Of a stretch of DNA of 64,000 bases, positions 1 to 8,184 are shown one piece after another. The position numbers were made by a program, and so were the translations under genes. Position 1 is the first letter of the stretch. Each line of letters opens with the position of its first letter. Source of the DNA: Streptomyces griseomycini (GTDB taxonomy: Bacteria; Actinomycetota; Actinomycetes; Streptomycetales; Streptomycetaceae); NCBI RefSeq assembly GCF_014203535.1, contig NZ_JACHJI010000007.1, forward strand, positions 124,001 through 188,000. Direction: 5' to 3'. Under the pieces are notes generated by a model, which was given only the letters and a program-made list of their open reading frames with translations, did no database searches and was not told the DNA's origin.

Positions 1-652
1 CCCGCCCCCGGTACGACCACCAGCTGTACGGCCCGTCGACGTCCGGGTGCAGCTTCCGCACCACGTCGACGTACCCGCCGTCGGCCGGGTCGAGGACACG
101 GGACAGCCACTCCCGCTCCTCCGGCAGGAAGCCCGAACTCTTGGTGTTGCCGCGCCAGTTCTTCAGGTCGGCCTTCTCGTGGGCGATGTTCCAGTCACCG
201 CACACCACGACCTCCCGCCCCTCCGCGGCGGCCCGCTCCCGCAGCTCCTTGAGGTACGCCAGGAACTCGCCCATGAAGCGCACCTTCTCGTCCTGCCGCT
301 CCGTGCCGACCTCGCCGGAGGGCAGGTACAGGGACGCGACGGTGACGCCGGGCAGGTCCGCCTCCACGTACCGTCCGCTGCCGTCGAACTCGGCCGAGCC
401 GAAGCCGATCCGGACCCGGTCGGGTTCGCGCCGGGTGTAGAGCGACACCCCCGCGCGCCCCTTCGCGGCGGCGGGCGCGTGGACCACGTGCCACCCCTCG
501 GGCTCCCGCACCGGCTCGGGCAGCTGCTGCGGCTCCGCCCGCACCTCCTGCAGGCACAGCACATCGGCGGAGGTCTGCGCCAGCCACTCCACGAAGCCCT
601 TCTTCGCGGCGGCACGCAGTCCATTGACGTTGACGGAGGTCACAGTGAGCAC
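1..652 (-). CDS. xthA: Exodeoxyribonuclease III, 3' end of gene cut off by window edge
   Basis: AP endonuclease/3'-5' exonuclease of base excision repair, endonuclease/exonuclease/phosphatase fold. The 217 residues visible begin LTVTSVNVNGLRAA and include the metal-binding LCLQEVR, the SLYLPSG segment and GDWNIAH, which are the expected EEP motifs in order; the last visible residues are YSWWSYRG. The C-terminal part, with the catalytic His, lies left of position 1. Start taken at GTG 652; GTG 643 is an alternative two codons downstream of TTC-free sequence and would remove only three residues. It is divergent from the GNAT gene to its right. Confidence 0.9.
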   Translation of the reverse strand, partial: MLTVTSVNVNGLRAAAKKGFVEWLAQTSADVLCLQEVRAEPQQLPEPVREPEGWHVVHAPAAAKGRAGVSLYTRREPDRVRIGFGSAEFDGSGRYVEADLPGVTVASLYLPSGEVGTERQDEKVRFMGEFLAYLKELRERAAAEGREVVVCGDWNIAHEKADLKNWRGNTKSSGFLPEEREWLSRVLDPADGGYVDVVRKLHPDVDGPYSWWSYRGR

Positions 653-743
653 CAGGGCACGATACCGGCACACTGGACAAGGTCCAATTCCGGACCGATA
701 TCACGCTCCCGATCACCCCCGGATTTGATTTACCGTGCTCAGC

Positions 744-1220
744 ATGAACATCCGTCGAGTCCCCTACGACCACCCCGACGCCGTCAAGCTGGACGCCGAG
801 GTCCAGGCCGAGTACCACGTCCGCTACGGCGACGGCGGCGACGCCACCCCCATGGACCCGGCGGACTTCACGCCCCCGAACGGCGTCTACCTGATCGCGT
901 ACGACGAGAACGACGTCCCCGTGGCCTCCGGCGGCTGGCGCGTCCAGGACGCCAACGGCGAGGGCAACCGCGACGGGGACGCCGAGCTGAAGCGCATGTA
1001 CGTGATCGAGCAGATGCGCGGCCGGGGCCTCGCCCGCCGCATGCTGGCCGCCCTGGAGGAGGACGCCCGCGCCGCCGGCCGCGTCCGCATGGTCCTGGAG
1101 ACCGGCACCAAGCAGCCGGAGGCCATCGCCCTGTACACCTCCAGCGGCTACGAGCCGTGCGAGAAGTTCGGCTACTACCGCTTCCACGAGGAGAGCCGCT
1201 GCTACGCCAAGGCGCTGTAG
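744..1220 (+). CDS. GNAT family N-acetyltransferase
   Basis: A single-domain GNAT protein of 158 residues (161 if the in-frame GTG at 735 is used). Acetyl-CoA binding motif A is clear: AELKRMYVIEQMRGRGLARR, followed by the motif B region with the ALYTSSGYE segment typical of the family's C-terminal half. The substrate cannot be read from the sequence; small amines, antibiotics and protein N-termini are all possible for this family. Divergent from xthA with a short shared upstream region and followed by a long non-coding stretch. Confidence 0.85.
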   Translation: MNIRRVPYDHPDAVKLDAEVQAEYHVRYGDGGDATPMDPADFTPPNGVYLIAYDENDVPVASGGWRVQDANGEGNRDGDAELKRMYVIEQMRGRGLARRMLAALEEDARAAGRVRMVLETGTKQPEAIALYTSSGYEPCEKFGYYRFHEESRCYAKAL

Positions 1221-1922
1221 GAGGCCGCCCGCAGCCCCGGAGCGAACACCCTCAGCTCACCGCCGGTCATTGCCGGAAGACCTTCTTCCACGAAGACCCG
1301 GGGCCTCGGCGCGCCGCATGAGGGTGCGGCGCGGCCGGCCGTGCCCGTGACCGAGGGAGAGGACGCGGGGGCCCTTCGGAACGCCGGACCGGACCGGCCG
1401 GGCTCTCACGCCGCAGGGAAGGTCCGTACCGGTGTCGACGCCCCGAGGGCGGGGCCCCCTCGCCGTGACGGGTTCGGCGCGCACGGCGTCGACCGTCCTC
1501 CGCACGTGCTCGGCCTGCTCGCGGCGGCCTTCGGCCCGCAGCGTCCGGGCCACCCCGCGCCTCGGCCGGACGAGGCGAACGGGACGCCGGCCTGACGGGT
1601 CGCGGAGCAGGAGCGGTCCCGGGCTCCGCGCCCGCCGCCTCCCAGCGTCCCCGGACCCGGCCCCGGACCGTTCCGCCTCCGCTCGCTTAAGTCGACCTTA
1701 AGCATGCATTAAGCGATCAGCCGAGGACCTTACTGCGTCAAGTAACCGCAGGTCAGGGCCAGTTGGCACACAAACCGGGCAGTTTGTTGCGCTGTCAACC
1801 GTCCGTAGCATCGGGGCTCCCCTCGGGTTCCGGCCTCCCCCACTCTCTCCCCCACCGCCGGATCCGGGATCCCCCCACTCCACCCCCCATGCAACTTCCC
1901 CACAGACAAGGTGTGTTCAGCC
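1221..1922. other. Long intergenic region; promoter side of the glucanase
   Basis: No gene is convincing here. A minus-strand reading frame at 1257-1553 (residues such as RTLRAEGRREQAEHVRR) has fairly high G/C third positions but no clear start signal and no recognisable family; it may be a decayed gene. The right end carries a lower-GC promoter-like stretch with three TTAAGC-type elements at 1685-1714, described separately. Confidence 0.4.
1685..1714. promoter_or_regulatory. Three helically phased CTTAAGC-like elements upstream of glucanase
   Basis: GCTTAAG at 1685-1691, CTTAAGC at 1697-1703 and ATTAAGC at 1708-1714. The first is the inverse of the second, and centres are 11-12 bp apart, about one helical turn. 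They sit some 210 bp before the glucanase start in otherwise very GC-rich DNA. The arrangement suggests a cooperative regulator site, but no regulator is identified. Confidence 0.3.
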
Positions 1923-3206
1923 ATGGCCACGCATCGCGCACGCCGGTGGTCGCTCGGCGGGTCCGTCCTGCTGCTCTCCACCGCGGTCACCGCCGCCTTC
2001 ACCTTCCTCACCGCGGGACCGTCCGCCGACCGGGCCGACGCCGCCCCCGCCCCCGCCGCACTGACCTGGTCCGACGAGTTCGACGGCCCTGCCGGCAGCG
2101 CCCCGGACCCCGGCAAGTGGACGCTGGAGACCGGCGGCAGCGGCAACGGCAACCACGAGCTGCAGTACTACACCGGCAGCCGGGACAACGCCGCCCTCGA
2201 CGGCAACGGCAACCTCGTCATCACCGCCCGCAAGAACAACGACCCCAACCTGAAGTGCTGGTACGGCACCTGCCAGTACACCTCCGCCCGCCTCAACACC
2301 GCCAGGACCTTCACCCAGGCCTACGGCCACTTCGAGGCGCGCATCAAGGTGCCCCGCGGTCAGGGCATGTGGCCCGCGTTCTGGATGCTCGGCGACGACC
2401 TGGGCACGGTCGGATGGCCCCACAGCGGTGAGATCGACGTCATGGAGAACGTCGGTCACGAGCCCGGCACCGTCCACGGCACCGTCCACGGCCCCGGCTA
2501 CTCGGGCGGCGGCGGCATCGGCGCCTCGTACAGGCTCCCGAACGGCGCCGCCTTCGCCGACGGCTTCCACGTCTTCGCGGTCGACTGGAGCCCCGAGAAG
2601 ATCACCTGGTCCGTCGACGGGCAGACCTACCAGACCCGCACCCCGGCCGACCTGGGCGGCAACAGGTGGGTCTACGACCACCCGTTCTTCCTCATCCTCA
2701 ACCTCGCCGTCGGCGGCGACTGGCCCGGCAGCCCGAACGCCGGCACCGCGTTCCCGCAGACGATGACCGTCGACTACGTGCGCGTCTCCGCCTCCGGCGG
2801 CTCCTCCGGGGGCGGCGGTGCCACCCGGGCCGGTGCCATCAGGGGCGTCGGCGGCATGTGCGTCGACGTCGCCGGCGCCTCGTCCGCGGACGGGACCCCG
2901 ATCCAGCTGCACGACTGCACCGGCGTCGACGCGCAGAAGTGGACCCTGGGCGCCGACGGCACCGTACGCGCCCTCGGCAAGTGCCTCGACGTACGCGGCG
3001 CCTCCACCGCGGACGGGACGCCCGTGCAGCTCTACACCTGCAACGGCACCAAGGCCCAGCAGTGGACCCACACCTCCGCCCGCGACCTGACCAACATCGG
3101 TGCGGACAAGTGCCTGAGCACCAGGGGCGGCTCCGCCGGCGACGGCACCCCCCTGCAGATCCGGACGTGCACCGGCGCCGCCGACCAGAAGTGGACGGTC
3201 GGCTGA
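1923..3206 (+). CDS. Secreted GH16 endo-beta-1,3-glucanase with C-terminal ricin-B (CBM13) lectin domain
   Basis: Extracellular hydrolase, 427 residues. An Arg-rich start and hydrophobic core (residues about 10-30) followed by an Ala-rich cleavage region form a signal peptide. The GH16 domain follows (about 45-285); the catalytic signature is GEIDVMENVG, with two Glu as nucleophile and acid/base around the helper Asp. After a Gly/Ser linker (about 290-298), a ricin-B trefoil (about 300-427) shows three QxW repeats: AQKWT, AQQWT and DQKWT. ATG 1923 is chosen over GTG 1911 because AAGG lies at a suitable distance upstream. Laminarin/fungal-wall beta-1,3-glucan is the likely substrate from family knowledge; the exact linkage is inferred. 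Confidence 0.93.
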   Translation: MATHRARRWSLGGSVLLLSTAVTAAFTFLTAGPSADRADAAPAPAALTWSDEFDGPAGSAPDPGKWTLETGGSGNGNHELQYYTGSRDNAALDGNGNLVITARKNNDPNLKCWYGTCQYTSARLNTARTFTQAYGHFEARIKVPRGQGMWPAFWMLGDDLGTVGWPHSGEIDVMENVGHEPGTVHGTVHGPGYSGGGGIGASYRLPNGAAFADGFHVFAVDWSPEKITWSVDGQTYQTRTPADLGGNRWVYDHPFFLILNLAVGGDWPGSPNAGTAFPQTMTVDYVRVSASGGSSGGGGATRAGAIRGVGGMCVDVAGASSADGTPIQLHDCTGVDAQKWTLGADGTVRALGKCLDVRGASTADGTPVQLYTCNGTKAQQWTHTSARDLTNIGADKCLSTRGGSAGDGTPLQIRTCTGAADQKWTVG

Positions 3207-3331
3207 CTTCCTGCCCGCCGAGACGACGCCCCCCGTGCTCGATCCCGAGCCGGGGGGCGTGCGCGTCCGGTCGGGCGTCGCCCGTCCACGGGTGCGTCGA
3301 CGGGATCCGGAGCAGTGGCCGCACAACGTGT

Positions 3332-3366
3332 CAGAGCCCCGGTCGGTGATACCGACCGGGGCTCTG
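3332..3366. terminator. Strong bidirectional hairpin between glucanase and tRNA-Ala
   Basis: Perfect 16-bp stem (CAGAGCCCCGGTCGGT / ACCGACCGGGGCTCTG) with loop GAT. It lies just past the 3' end of the leftward tRNA-Ala and downstream of the rightward glucanase, so it can serve both. Confidence 0.8.
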
Positions 3367-3373
3367 AGCTGCG

Positions 3374-3447
3374 TGGACCTGAGGGGATTTGAACCCCTGG
3401 CCCCCTCGATGCGAACGAGGTGCGCTACCGGACTGCGCCACAGGCCC
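3374..3447 (-). tRNA. tRNA-Ala (anticodon CGC)
   Basis: 74 nt without encoded CCA. On the minus strand the acceptor GGGCCTG pairs with CAGGTCC and includes the G3:U70 pair that defines alanine tRNAs. Anticodon stem CCTCG/CGAGG encloses TTCGCAT, giving CGC (reads GCG). The T-arm AGGGG-TTCAAAT-CCCCT is regular, followed by discriminator A. Confidence 0.97.
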
Positions 3448-3528
3448 TTGCAACGAGTGAAACTTTAGCATCCCGATCCGGCTGCTCGGAAATCCGTTGC
3501 CGGCCGCCCGCCGTCTGCGGCTTCGGGG

Positions 3529-4839
3529 CTACTCGTTGACGGCCCGGGGCCGGTCCCCGTCCTCGTCGTACTGGTCGAACAGCGGGGTGCGTCCGCGCTC
3601 CCGGGACCGCCGGGCCGACGCCGCCGTGGGGGTCCCCCCGCGCGAGCGCTTTCGAGCGTGGGGGAGTGCGTCGGTGCGCCCGTTCTCGTCCGCCCGCTCC
3701 CCCGCTCCGGCCGGGTCCGGGTCCGCCTCCTCGGCGGGAGCCGGCGCCTCCTCGGGCGGGACGGCGCTGGAGCGGGCCGAGCTCCAGGTGTCCGGTGCGC
3801 CGAGGTCCACGTCCCCGGCGGCGCGCGGTGCGACCGGGGCGGTCACGTACGTGGGCAGCGGCACCGGGACCGGGTCCCAGCTGTCGCCGCCCTGGCCGGG
3901 CCGGCGCTGCCGCTCGCGCTGCTGGTCGACCCACTCCGCGTGGTCGGTCTGCTCGACGAGCGCGCGCCGGTCCGCGGCGAGCGCGGAGAGGCCGAGGCCG
4001 GCGTCGGGGGCGACGCCGGCTTCCGGGCCCTCCGGTTCGTCGGCGTCGGCGTCCTCGACGGCCGGACGGCGGCGCGGCTGGCGCTCCCGCAGGCGCTGGG
4101 CGGCGATCTCGGCCTGGCGGCGGTCCATGTGGTACGCGAAACGGCGGCGCTCCTGGGAGCGCAGATACGCGATGTACGCGCTGAGCAGCACCGCGGGCAC
4201 ACCGGGCGCCCACAGGAAGGCGAGCCCGCCGACCGCCGCGACGACCGAGCCGAGCGTGAAGGCGAGGAAGAGAAGCGTGGTGGTGCGCCGACGACGGGCG
4301 AGCACCTTCGAGCGCCGGGCGCGCGCCGCCGCGGCCTGCGCCGCACGAGCCCCCTGTGCTCCCTGTGCACCCGCGCCCTGAGCGTCCTGGGCCCACCGTT
4401 CCTCGGGGCCGCGCCGGGCGGCCGGCACGCGTGGGCGTGCCTCGCCGGGCTCGGTTCCCGGCCGGTCCGCGCGCTCACGCGGCGGCCGGTCGGCCTGCTG
4501 CTCGGGGGCCGGCTCCGGCCGCTCCTCCGGGAGCGACGGGACGGACACCTGCGTCTGCGGACGGGTCTGGGACACGGCGAAGGCCCGGACGTCCACCGAG
4601 TCGGTGACCGCGTCCGGGTCGTGGACGCTCTGCTCCCCCTCGTCGGCGGAGCGCGCCCGCAGGTCCTTGGCGTACCGGCGCTCCATGCCCGCCCGTCCGG
4701 ACAGCAATCGGATGGCGGTGCTGAAGCGTTCCGTTGGACGGGCCTCGTTCAGCTCGTCCTGCCTACGGAGCCACATCGGCACCAAGTAGGCGGCCCAGGC
4801 CCCGACGATGACTGCGTAGATGAGGCCGCTGCTGCTCAC
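3529..4839 (-). CDS. sepX: SepX / GlpR-type membrane protein (cell division)
   Basis: 436 residues. A transmembrane helix lies at about 5-23 (AVIVGAWAAYLVPMW), directly followed by the conserved LRRQDELNEARPTERFSTAIR segment. A Pro/Arg-rich cytoplasmic stretch (about 95-180) precedes two adjacent helices at about 187-209 and 211-227, then an acidic and Pro-rich tail with charged PAEEADPDP-type blocks. This is the architecture of the actinobacterial protein called SepX in Streptomyces and GlpR in Corynebacterium, a membrane receptor for the MoeA-like protein Glp at division sites. A moeA-family gene lies in the same leftward cluster (6862-8184), which supports the call. GTG start with GAGG just upstream. 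Confidence 0.8.
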   Translation of the reverse strand: MSSSGLIYAVIVGAWAAYLVPMWLRRQDELNEARPTERFSTAIRLLSGRAGMERRYAKDLRARSADEGEQSVHDPDAVTDSVDVRAFAVSQTRPQTQVSVPSLPEERPEPAPEQQADRPPRERADRPGTEPGEARPRVPAARRGPEERWAQDAQGAGAQGAQGARAAQAAAARARRSKVLARRRRTTTLLFLAFTLGSVVAAVGGLAFLWAPGVPAVLLSAYIAYLRSQERRRFAYHMDRRQAEIAAQRLRERQPRRRPAVEDADADEPEGPEAGVAPDAGLGLSALAADRRALVEQTDHAEWVDQQRERQRRPGQGGDSWDPVPVPLPTYVTAPVAPRAAGDVDLGAPDTWSSARSSAVPPEEAPAPAEEADPDPAGAGERADENGRTDALPHARKRSRGGTPTAASARRSRERGRTPLFDQYDEDGDRPRAVNE

Positions 4840-5010
4840 GCCTCACACGGTAGAGGGGTTTGCGGGGGGCCATCCGCCAATTGAGCCGGTGTGTCGCACG
4901 ATCTGGCTGATATTTCGAACTTTTTTTGCGACCGATGCGATCAGCGGGCCACCAGACCCGGGAATTCCACGCCGGAAGGCGGTCGCCCCCGCTCAATTTC
5001 GAACAAATAT
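4840..5010. promoter_or_regulatory. AT-rich gap before sepX, likely its own promoter region
   Basis: 171 bp containing unusually AT-rich runs (AATTTCGAACAAATATTC at about 4995-5012 and a T7 tract near 4921) in a genome of very high GC. Such stretches usually mark promoters in streptomycetes, so sepX may be transcribed separately from the moa genes upstream. No exact -35/-10 pair was assigned. Confidence 0.35.
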
Positions 5011-5727
5011 TCAATTTCCGGGGGCGTGCGGTATTCCCGGGTTGCGGCGCCCGTTCCCGGGCAGCCCGTTCCCGGAACGCCCGTCCCCGGGCAGTTCGTT
5101 CCCGGACCGCTCACGCAGGGAGCGTGCCCGGTGCCAGCGGCCGAGCAAACCGTCGGGCACTTCTTCCGCCGTGAGCGCGAAGACGAGGTGGTCGCGCCAG
5201 GCCCCGTCGATGTGGAGATAGCGGGGCCGCAGTCCCTCCTCGCGGAATCCGAGTTTCTCCACGACCCTGCGGCTGGGCCCGTTCTCCGGGCGAATACACA
5301 CCTCGATGCGGTGCAGTCCGACGGTGCGGAAACAGTGGTCCACGACCATCGCGACGGCCGTCGGCACCACCCCGCGGCCGGCCACCTCCTCGTCCACCCA
5401 GTAGCCGACGTGCCCCGAGCACATCGAGCCCCAGGTGATCCCGGCGACGGTCAGCTGGCCGACGAGGCGTCCCTGGTACTCGATGACGAACGGCAGCATC
5501 CGGCCCGCGTTCGCCTCGGACCTGAGGTGGCGGACCATCTGGCGGTAGGTGGGCCGGTGGGTGATCGGACCGGTGGCCGTGGGCGGCGGGACGGTCGCCT
5601 CCCACGGCCGCAGCCAGTCGCGGTTGCGCCGGTTGACCTCGCGCCAGGCCTTCTGGTCGCGCAGCTTTATCGGCCGGAGGACGATGTCGCCGTCCACCAG
5701 CTCGACGGGCCAGGAGGAGCCGTTCAG
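5011..5727 (-). CDS. RimJ/RimL-type GNAT acetyltransferase, probable CTG start
   Basis: Protein N-acetyltransferase-like enzyme of about 238 residues. The fold begins VELVDGDIVLRPIKLRDQ and contains WREVNRRNRDWLRPWE, the acetyl-CoA loop GHVGYWVDEEVAGRGVVPTA and the C-terminal VVEKLGFREEG motif, as in RimJ/L enzymes. The first ATG/GTG is at 5697, but it lacks a ribosome site and would remove the conserved WPVEL start of the domain. CTG at 5727 sits 6 nt after GGAGG and forms a CTGA overlap with the mogA stop, so it is preferred. The tail (positions 5015-5110) carries imperfect SGNxLPGxGR repeats from CCGTTCCCGG-like DNA repeats, absent from most relatives. Confidence 0.8.
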   Translation of the reverse strand: MNGSSWPVELVDGDIVLRPIKLRDQKAWREVNRRNRDWLRPWEATVPPPTATGPITHRPTYRQMVRHLRSEANAGRMLPFVIEYQGRLVGQLTVAGITWGSMCSGHVGYWVDEEVAGRGVVPTAVAMVVDHCFRTVGLHRIEVCIRPENGPSRRVVEKLGFREEGLRPRYLHIDGAWRDHLVFALTAEEVPDGLLGRWHRARSLRERSGNELPGDGRSGNGLPGNGRRNPGIPHAPGN

Positions 5728-6266
5728 CTGACACCTCCGTCACTGGCGTCCGGCCGGGGGTGGTCACCGCCGCGCAGCTGGTCGACGGCGTGCTTCAGCA
5801 GCGGCTCCAGGACGGCCAGACCGTCCTTCACCCCGCCGCCGGACCCGGGCAGGTTGACGATCAGCGTGCCGCCCGCGACTCCCGCGAGGCCCCGGGAGAG
5901 GGCGGCCGTCGGCACCTTCTCCCGGCCGTACGCCCGGATGGCCTCCGCGATGCCGGGCACCTCGTGGTCGATCACCCGCCGGGTCGCCTCGGGGGTGCGG
6001 TCGGTGGGCGAGATGCCGGTGCCGCCGGTGGTGACGACGACGTCGTACCCGGCGTCGACGCCCGCGCGCAGGGCGGCCTCCACGGGATCGCCGTCGGGGA
6101 CGACCTGCGGGCCGTCGACGGCGAAGCCGAGGCGCTTCAGGCCCTCGGCGACCAGCGGGCCGCCCTTGTCCTCGTAGACGCCTGCGGCGGCCCGGTTGGA
6201 GGCGGTGACCACGAGGGCGCTGTACGGCGCGGGCAGCGCACCGCCGACCGACGCGTCGAGTGTCAT
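5724..6266 (-). CDS. mogA: Molybdopterin adenylyltransferase (MogA/MoaB family)
   Basis: 180 residues. The family adenylates molybdopterin before molybdate insertion by MoeA. Visible motifs: SALVVTASNRAAAG near the N-terminus, the VVTTGGTGISPTDRTPEATR active-site loop, the VPGIAEAIRAYG helix and NLPGSGGGVKDGL near the end. ATG 6266 overlaps the moaC stop by 4 nt (ATGA), and its own stop overlaps the next gene start (CTGA), so the three genes are likely translationally coupled. Confidence 0.9.
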   Translation of the reverse strand: MTLDASVGGALPAPYSALVVTASNRAAAGVYEDKGGPLVAEGLKRLGFAVDGPQVVPDGDPVEAALRAGVDAGYDVVVTTGGTGISPTDRTPEATRRVIDHEVPGIAEAIRAYGREKVPTAALSRGLAGVAGGTLIVNLPGSGGGVKDGLAVLEPLLKHAVDQLRGGDHPRPDASDGGVS

Positions 6267-6775
6267 GCCCGGCTCCAGTCGCCCGACTTGCCGCCCGTCT
6301 TCTCCTCCACCCGCACGTCCGTGATGACCGCCTCCTTGTCGACCGCCTTGACCATGTCGATCACGGTGAGCGCGGCGACGGAGACCGCGGTGAGCGCCTC
6401 CATCTCGACGCCCGTGCGGTCCGTCGTCCTCACGGTCGCCGCGATCTCCACGGCGTCGTCCGCGACCGACAAGTCCAGTTTCACACCGGACAGCGCCAGG
6501 GGGTGGCACAGCGGGACGAGGTCGGGGGTGCGTTTGGCGCCCATGATGCCCGCGATCCGCGCGGTGGCCAGGGCGTCGCCCTTGGGGACGCCCTCGCCGC
6601 GCAGCAGTTCGATCACGCGGGGCGAGACGAGGACGCGGCCGGTGGCGCGGGCGGTGCGCGCGGTCACGTCCTTGCCGGACACGTCGACCATACGGGCCGC
6701 ACCCGCCTCGTCGAGGTGGGTCAGGCGGTCCTGCGTGGAGGGTCCGGGGGTCTCCCCCCGGGAAGGCTCAGTCAT
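6263..6775 (-). CDS. moaC: Cyclic pyranopterin monophosphate synthase MoaC
   Basis: 170 residues from ATG 6775. With MoaA it turns GTP into cyclic pyranopterin monophosphate, the first Moco step. Conserved stretches seen in order: MVDVSGKDVTARTA, KGDALATARIAGIMGAKRT, LVPLCHPLALS, TDRTGVEMEALTAVSVAALT and KTGGKSG. An upstream in-frame start would add about 15 poorly conserved residues and lacks a better ribosome site. No moaA is in this window; here moaC sits between moeA (86 nt gap) and mogA (4-nt overlap). Confidence 0.95.
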   Translation of the reverse strand: MTEPSRGETPGPSTQDRLTHLDEAGAARMVDVSGKDVTARTARATGRVLVSPRVIELLRGEGVPKGDALATARIAGIMGAKRTPDLVPLCHPLALSGVKLDLSVADDAVEIAATVRTTDRTGVEMEALTAVSVAALTVIDMVKAVDKEAVITDVRVEEKTGGKSGDWSRA

Positions 6776-6861
6776 GCTCGTTCGGCGCTCCCGGTCCTGG
6801 CCCGTCGCGGTGCGGCGCACGGGCCTGCTGTGCGCGACACGGTACCGCCAACCGGGACCGC

Positions 6862-8184
6862 TCAGCCGAGCAGGACCACCTCGACCTCGGTGCCCGGCGC
6901 GACGGACTCGGCGTCCTCGGGGACGACGATCAGCGCGTCCGCCTGCGCGAGGGCCGCCACGAGGTGGGATCCGGCGCCGCCCACCGGGGTCACCGTGCCG
7001 TCCGCGTACCGGCCGCGCAGGAACTGGCGGCGGCCCTTCGGCGAGGTCAGCGCCCCGTCCGCGGTGAGCGTCGCGCGGGTTCTCGGCCGGTGGACGTCCT
7101 CCAGGCCCATCAGGGTGCGGATGGCGGGGCGGACGAACAGTTCGAAGGAGACGTAGGAGGAGACCGGGTTGCCGGGCAGGGCCAGCAGCGGGGTGTGGTC
7201 GGGGCCGATGGAGCCGAAGCCCTGGGGTTTGCCCGGCTGCATGGCCAGCTTGCGGAACTCGACGCCGCTGCCCGGCTCGTCCTCGTCGCCCGCGTACGAC
7301 AGCGCCTCCTTGACGACGTCGTACGCCCCCACGCTCACGCCGCCCGTGGTGACCATCAGGTCGGCGCGCACCAGCTGGTCCTCGATGGTGTCCCGCAGGG
7401 TCGCGGCGTCGTCGGCGACGGCGCCCACCCGGTAGGCGATGGCGCCGGCGTCCCGGGCGGCGGCGGTGAGGGCGAAGCTGTTGGAGTCGTAGATCTGACC
7501 GGGGCGCAGTTCCTCGCCGGGCTGGACGAGTTCGCTGCCGGTGGAGAGCACGACCACGCGCGGGCGCGGGCGCACCCGGACCGTGCCGCGGCCGATCGCG
7601 GCCAGCAGGGAGATCTGCGGCGGGCCGAGGACGGTGCCGGCCGCCAGGGCGCGGTCACCGGCCTTGACGTCGCTGCCCTCGGCGCGCACGTGCGCGCGTG
7701 CCGGTGCCGGGCGGTAGACGTACACCTGCCCGGTGGCGCCCTCGGGGGCGAGGCTGCGGGCGCGCATCCCGGCGACCGGCCCCTCACCGAGTCCGCCGTC
7801 GGTCCACTCCACGGGGACGACGGTCTCGGCGCCCGGCGGGAGCGGGGCGCCGGTCATGATGCGGACCGCCTGGCCGGGACCGACGTGGAGGAGGCCGGCC
7901 TGGCCGGCGGCGGCGTCCCCGACGACGTCGAGGGCCGCCGGGTACTGCTCGCTCGCGCCCGCGACGTCCGCGACCCGCACCGCGTACCCGTCCATGGAAC
8001 TGTTGTCGAACGGGGGCAGGGACACCGGCACCGTGACGTCCTCGACCAGGACGCAGCCCTGGGCGTCGAGGAGGTTCAGCTCGATGGGCTCGAGGGGGCG
8101 GACGGTGGCGAGGATGTCGTCCAGGTGCTCGTCCACCGACCAGAGGTGGTCCGGGCCTGCGGTGCGGGGCGCGGCGGTGCTCAA
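6862..8184 (-). CDS. moeA: MoeA/gephyrin-like molybdopterin molybdotransferase (possible Glp)
   Basis: 440 residues starting at a TTG that overlaps the galU stop (TTGA), with AGGA upstream. Family motifs: PPFDNSSMDGYAV, RIMTGAPLPPGAETVVP, VLSTGSEL, TTGGVSVGAYD and LPGNPVSSYVSF, then the C-terminal domain IV. The family inserts molybdate into adenylated molybdopterin. In Corynebacterium a MoeA-like protein (Glp) instead partners a membrane receptor (GlpR) in division. Because a SepX/GlpR gene ends this same cluster, this copy may have the Glp role, the enzyme role or both; sequence alone does not decide. Confidence 0.92.
   Translation of the reverse strand: MSTAAPRTAGPDHLWSVDEHLDDILATVRPLEPIELNLLDAQGCVLVEDVTVPVSLPPFDNSSMDGYAVRVADVAGASEQYPAALDVVGDAAAGQAGLLHVGPGQAVRIMTGAPLPPGAETVVPVEWTDGGLGEGPVAGMRARSLAPEGATGQVYVYRPAPARAHVRAEGSDVKAGDRALAAGTVLGPPQISLLAAIGRGTVRVRPRPRVVVLSTGSELVQPGEELRPGQIYDSNSFALTAAARDAGAIAYRVGAVADDAATLRDTIEDQLVRADLMVTTGGVSVGAYDVVKEALSYAGDEDEPGSGVEFRKLAMQPGKPQGFGSIGPDHTPLLALPGNPVSSYVSFELFVRPAIRTLMGLEDVHRPRTRATLTADGALTSPKGRRQFLRGRYADGTVTPVGGAGSHLVAALAQADALIVVPEDAESVAPGTEVEVVLLG

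Noticed and set aside
1257..1553. Possible minus-strand gene (98 codons)
   Set aside because: Third-position bias is moderate but there is no ribosome site, no family match, and the overlapping plus frame is equally open.
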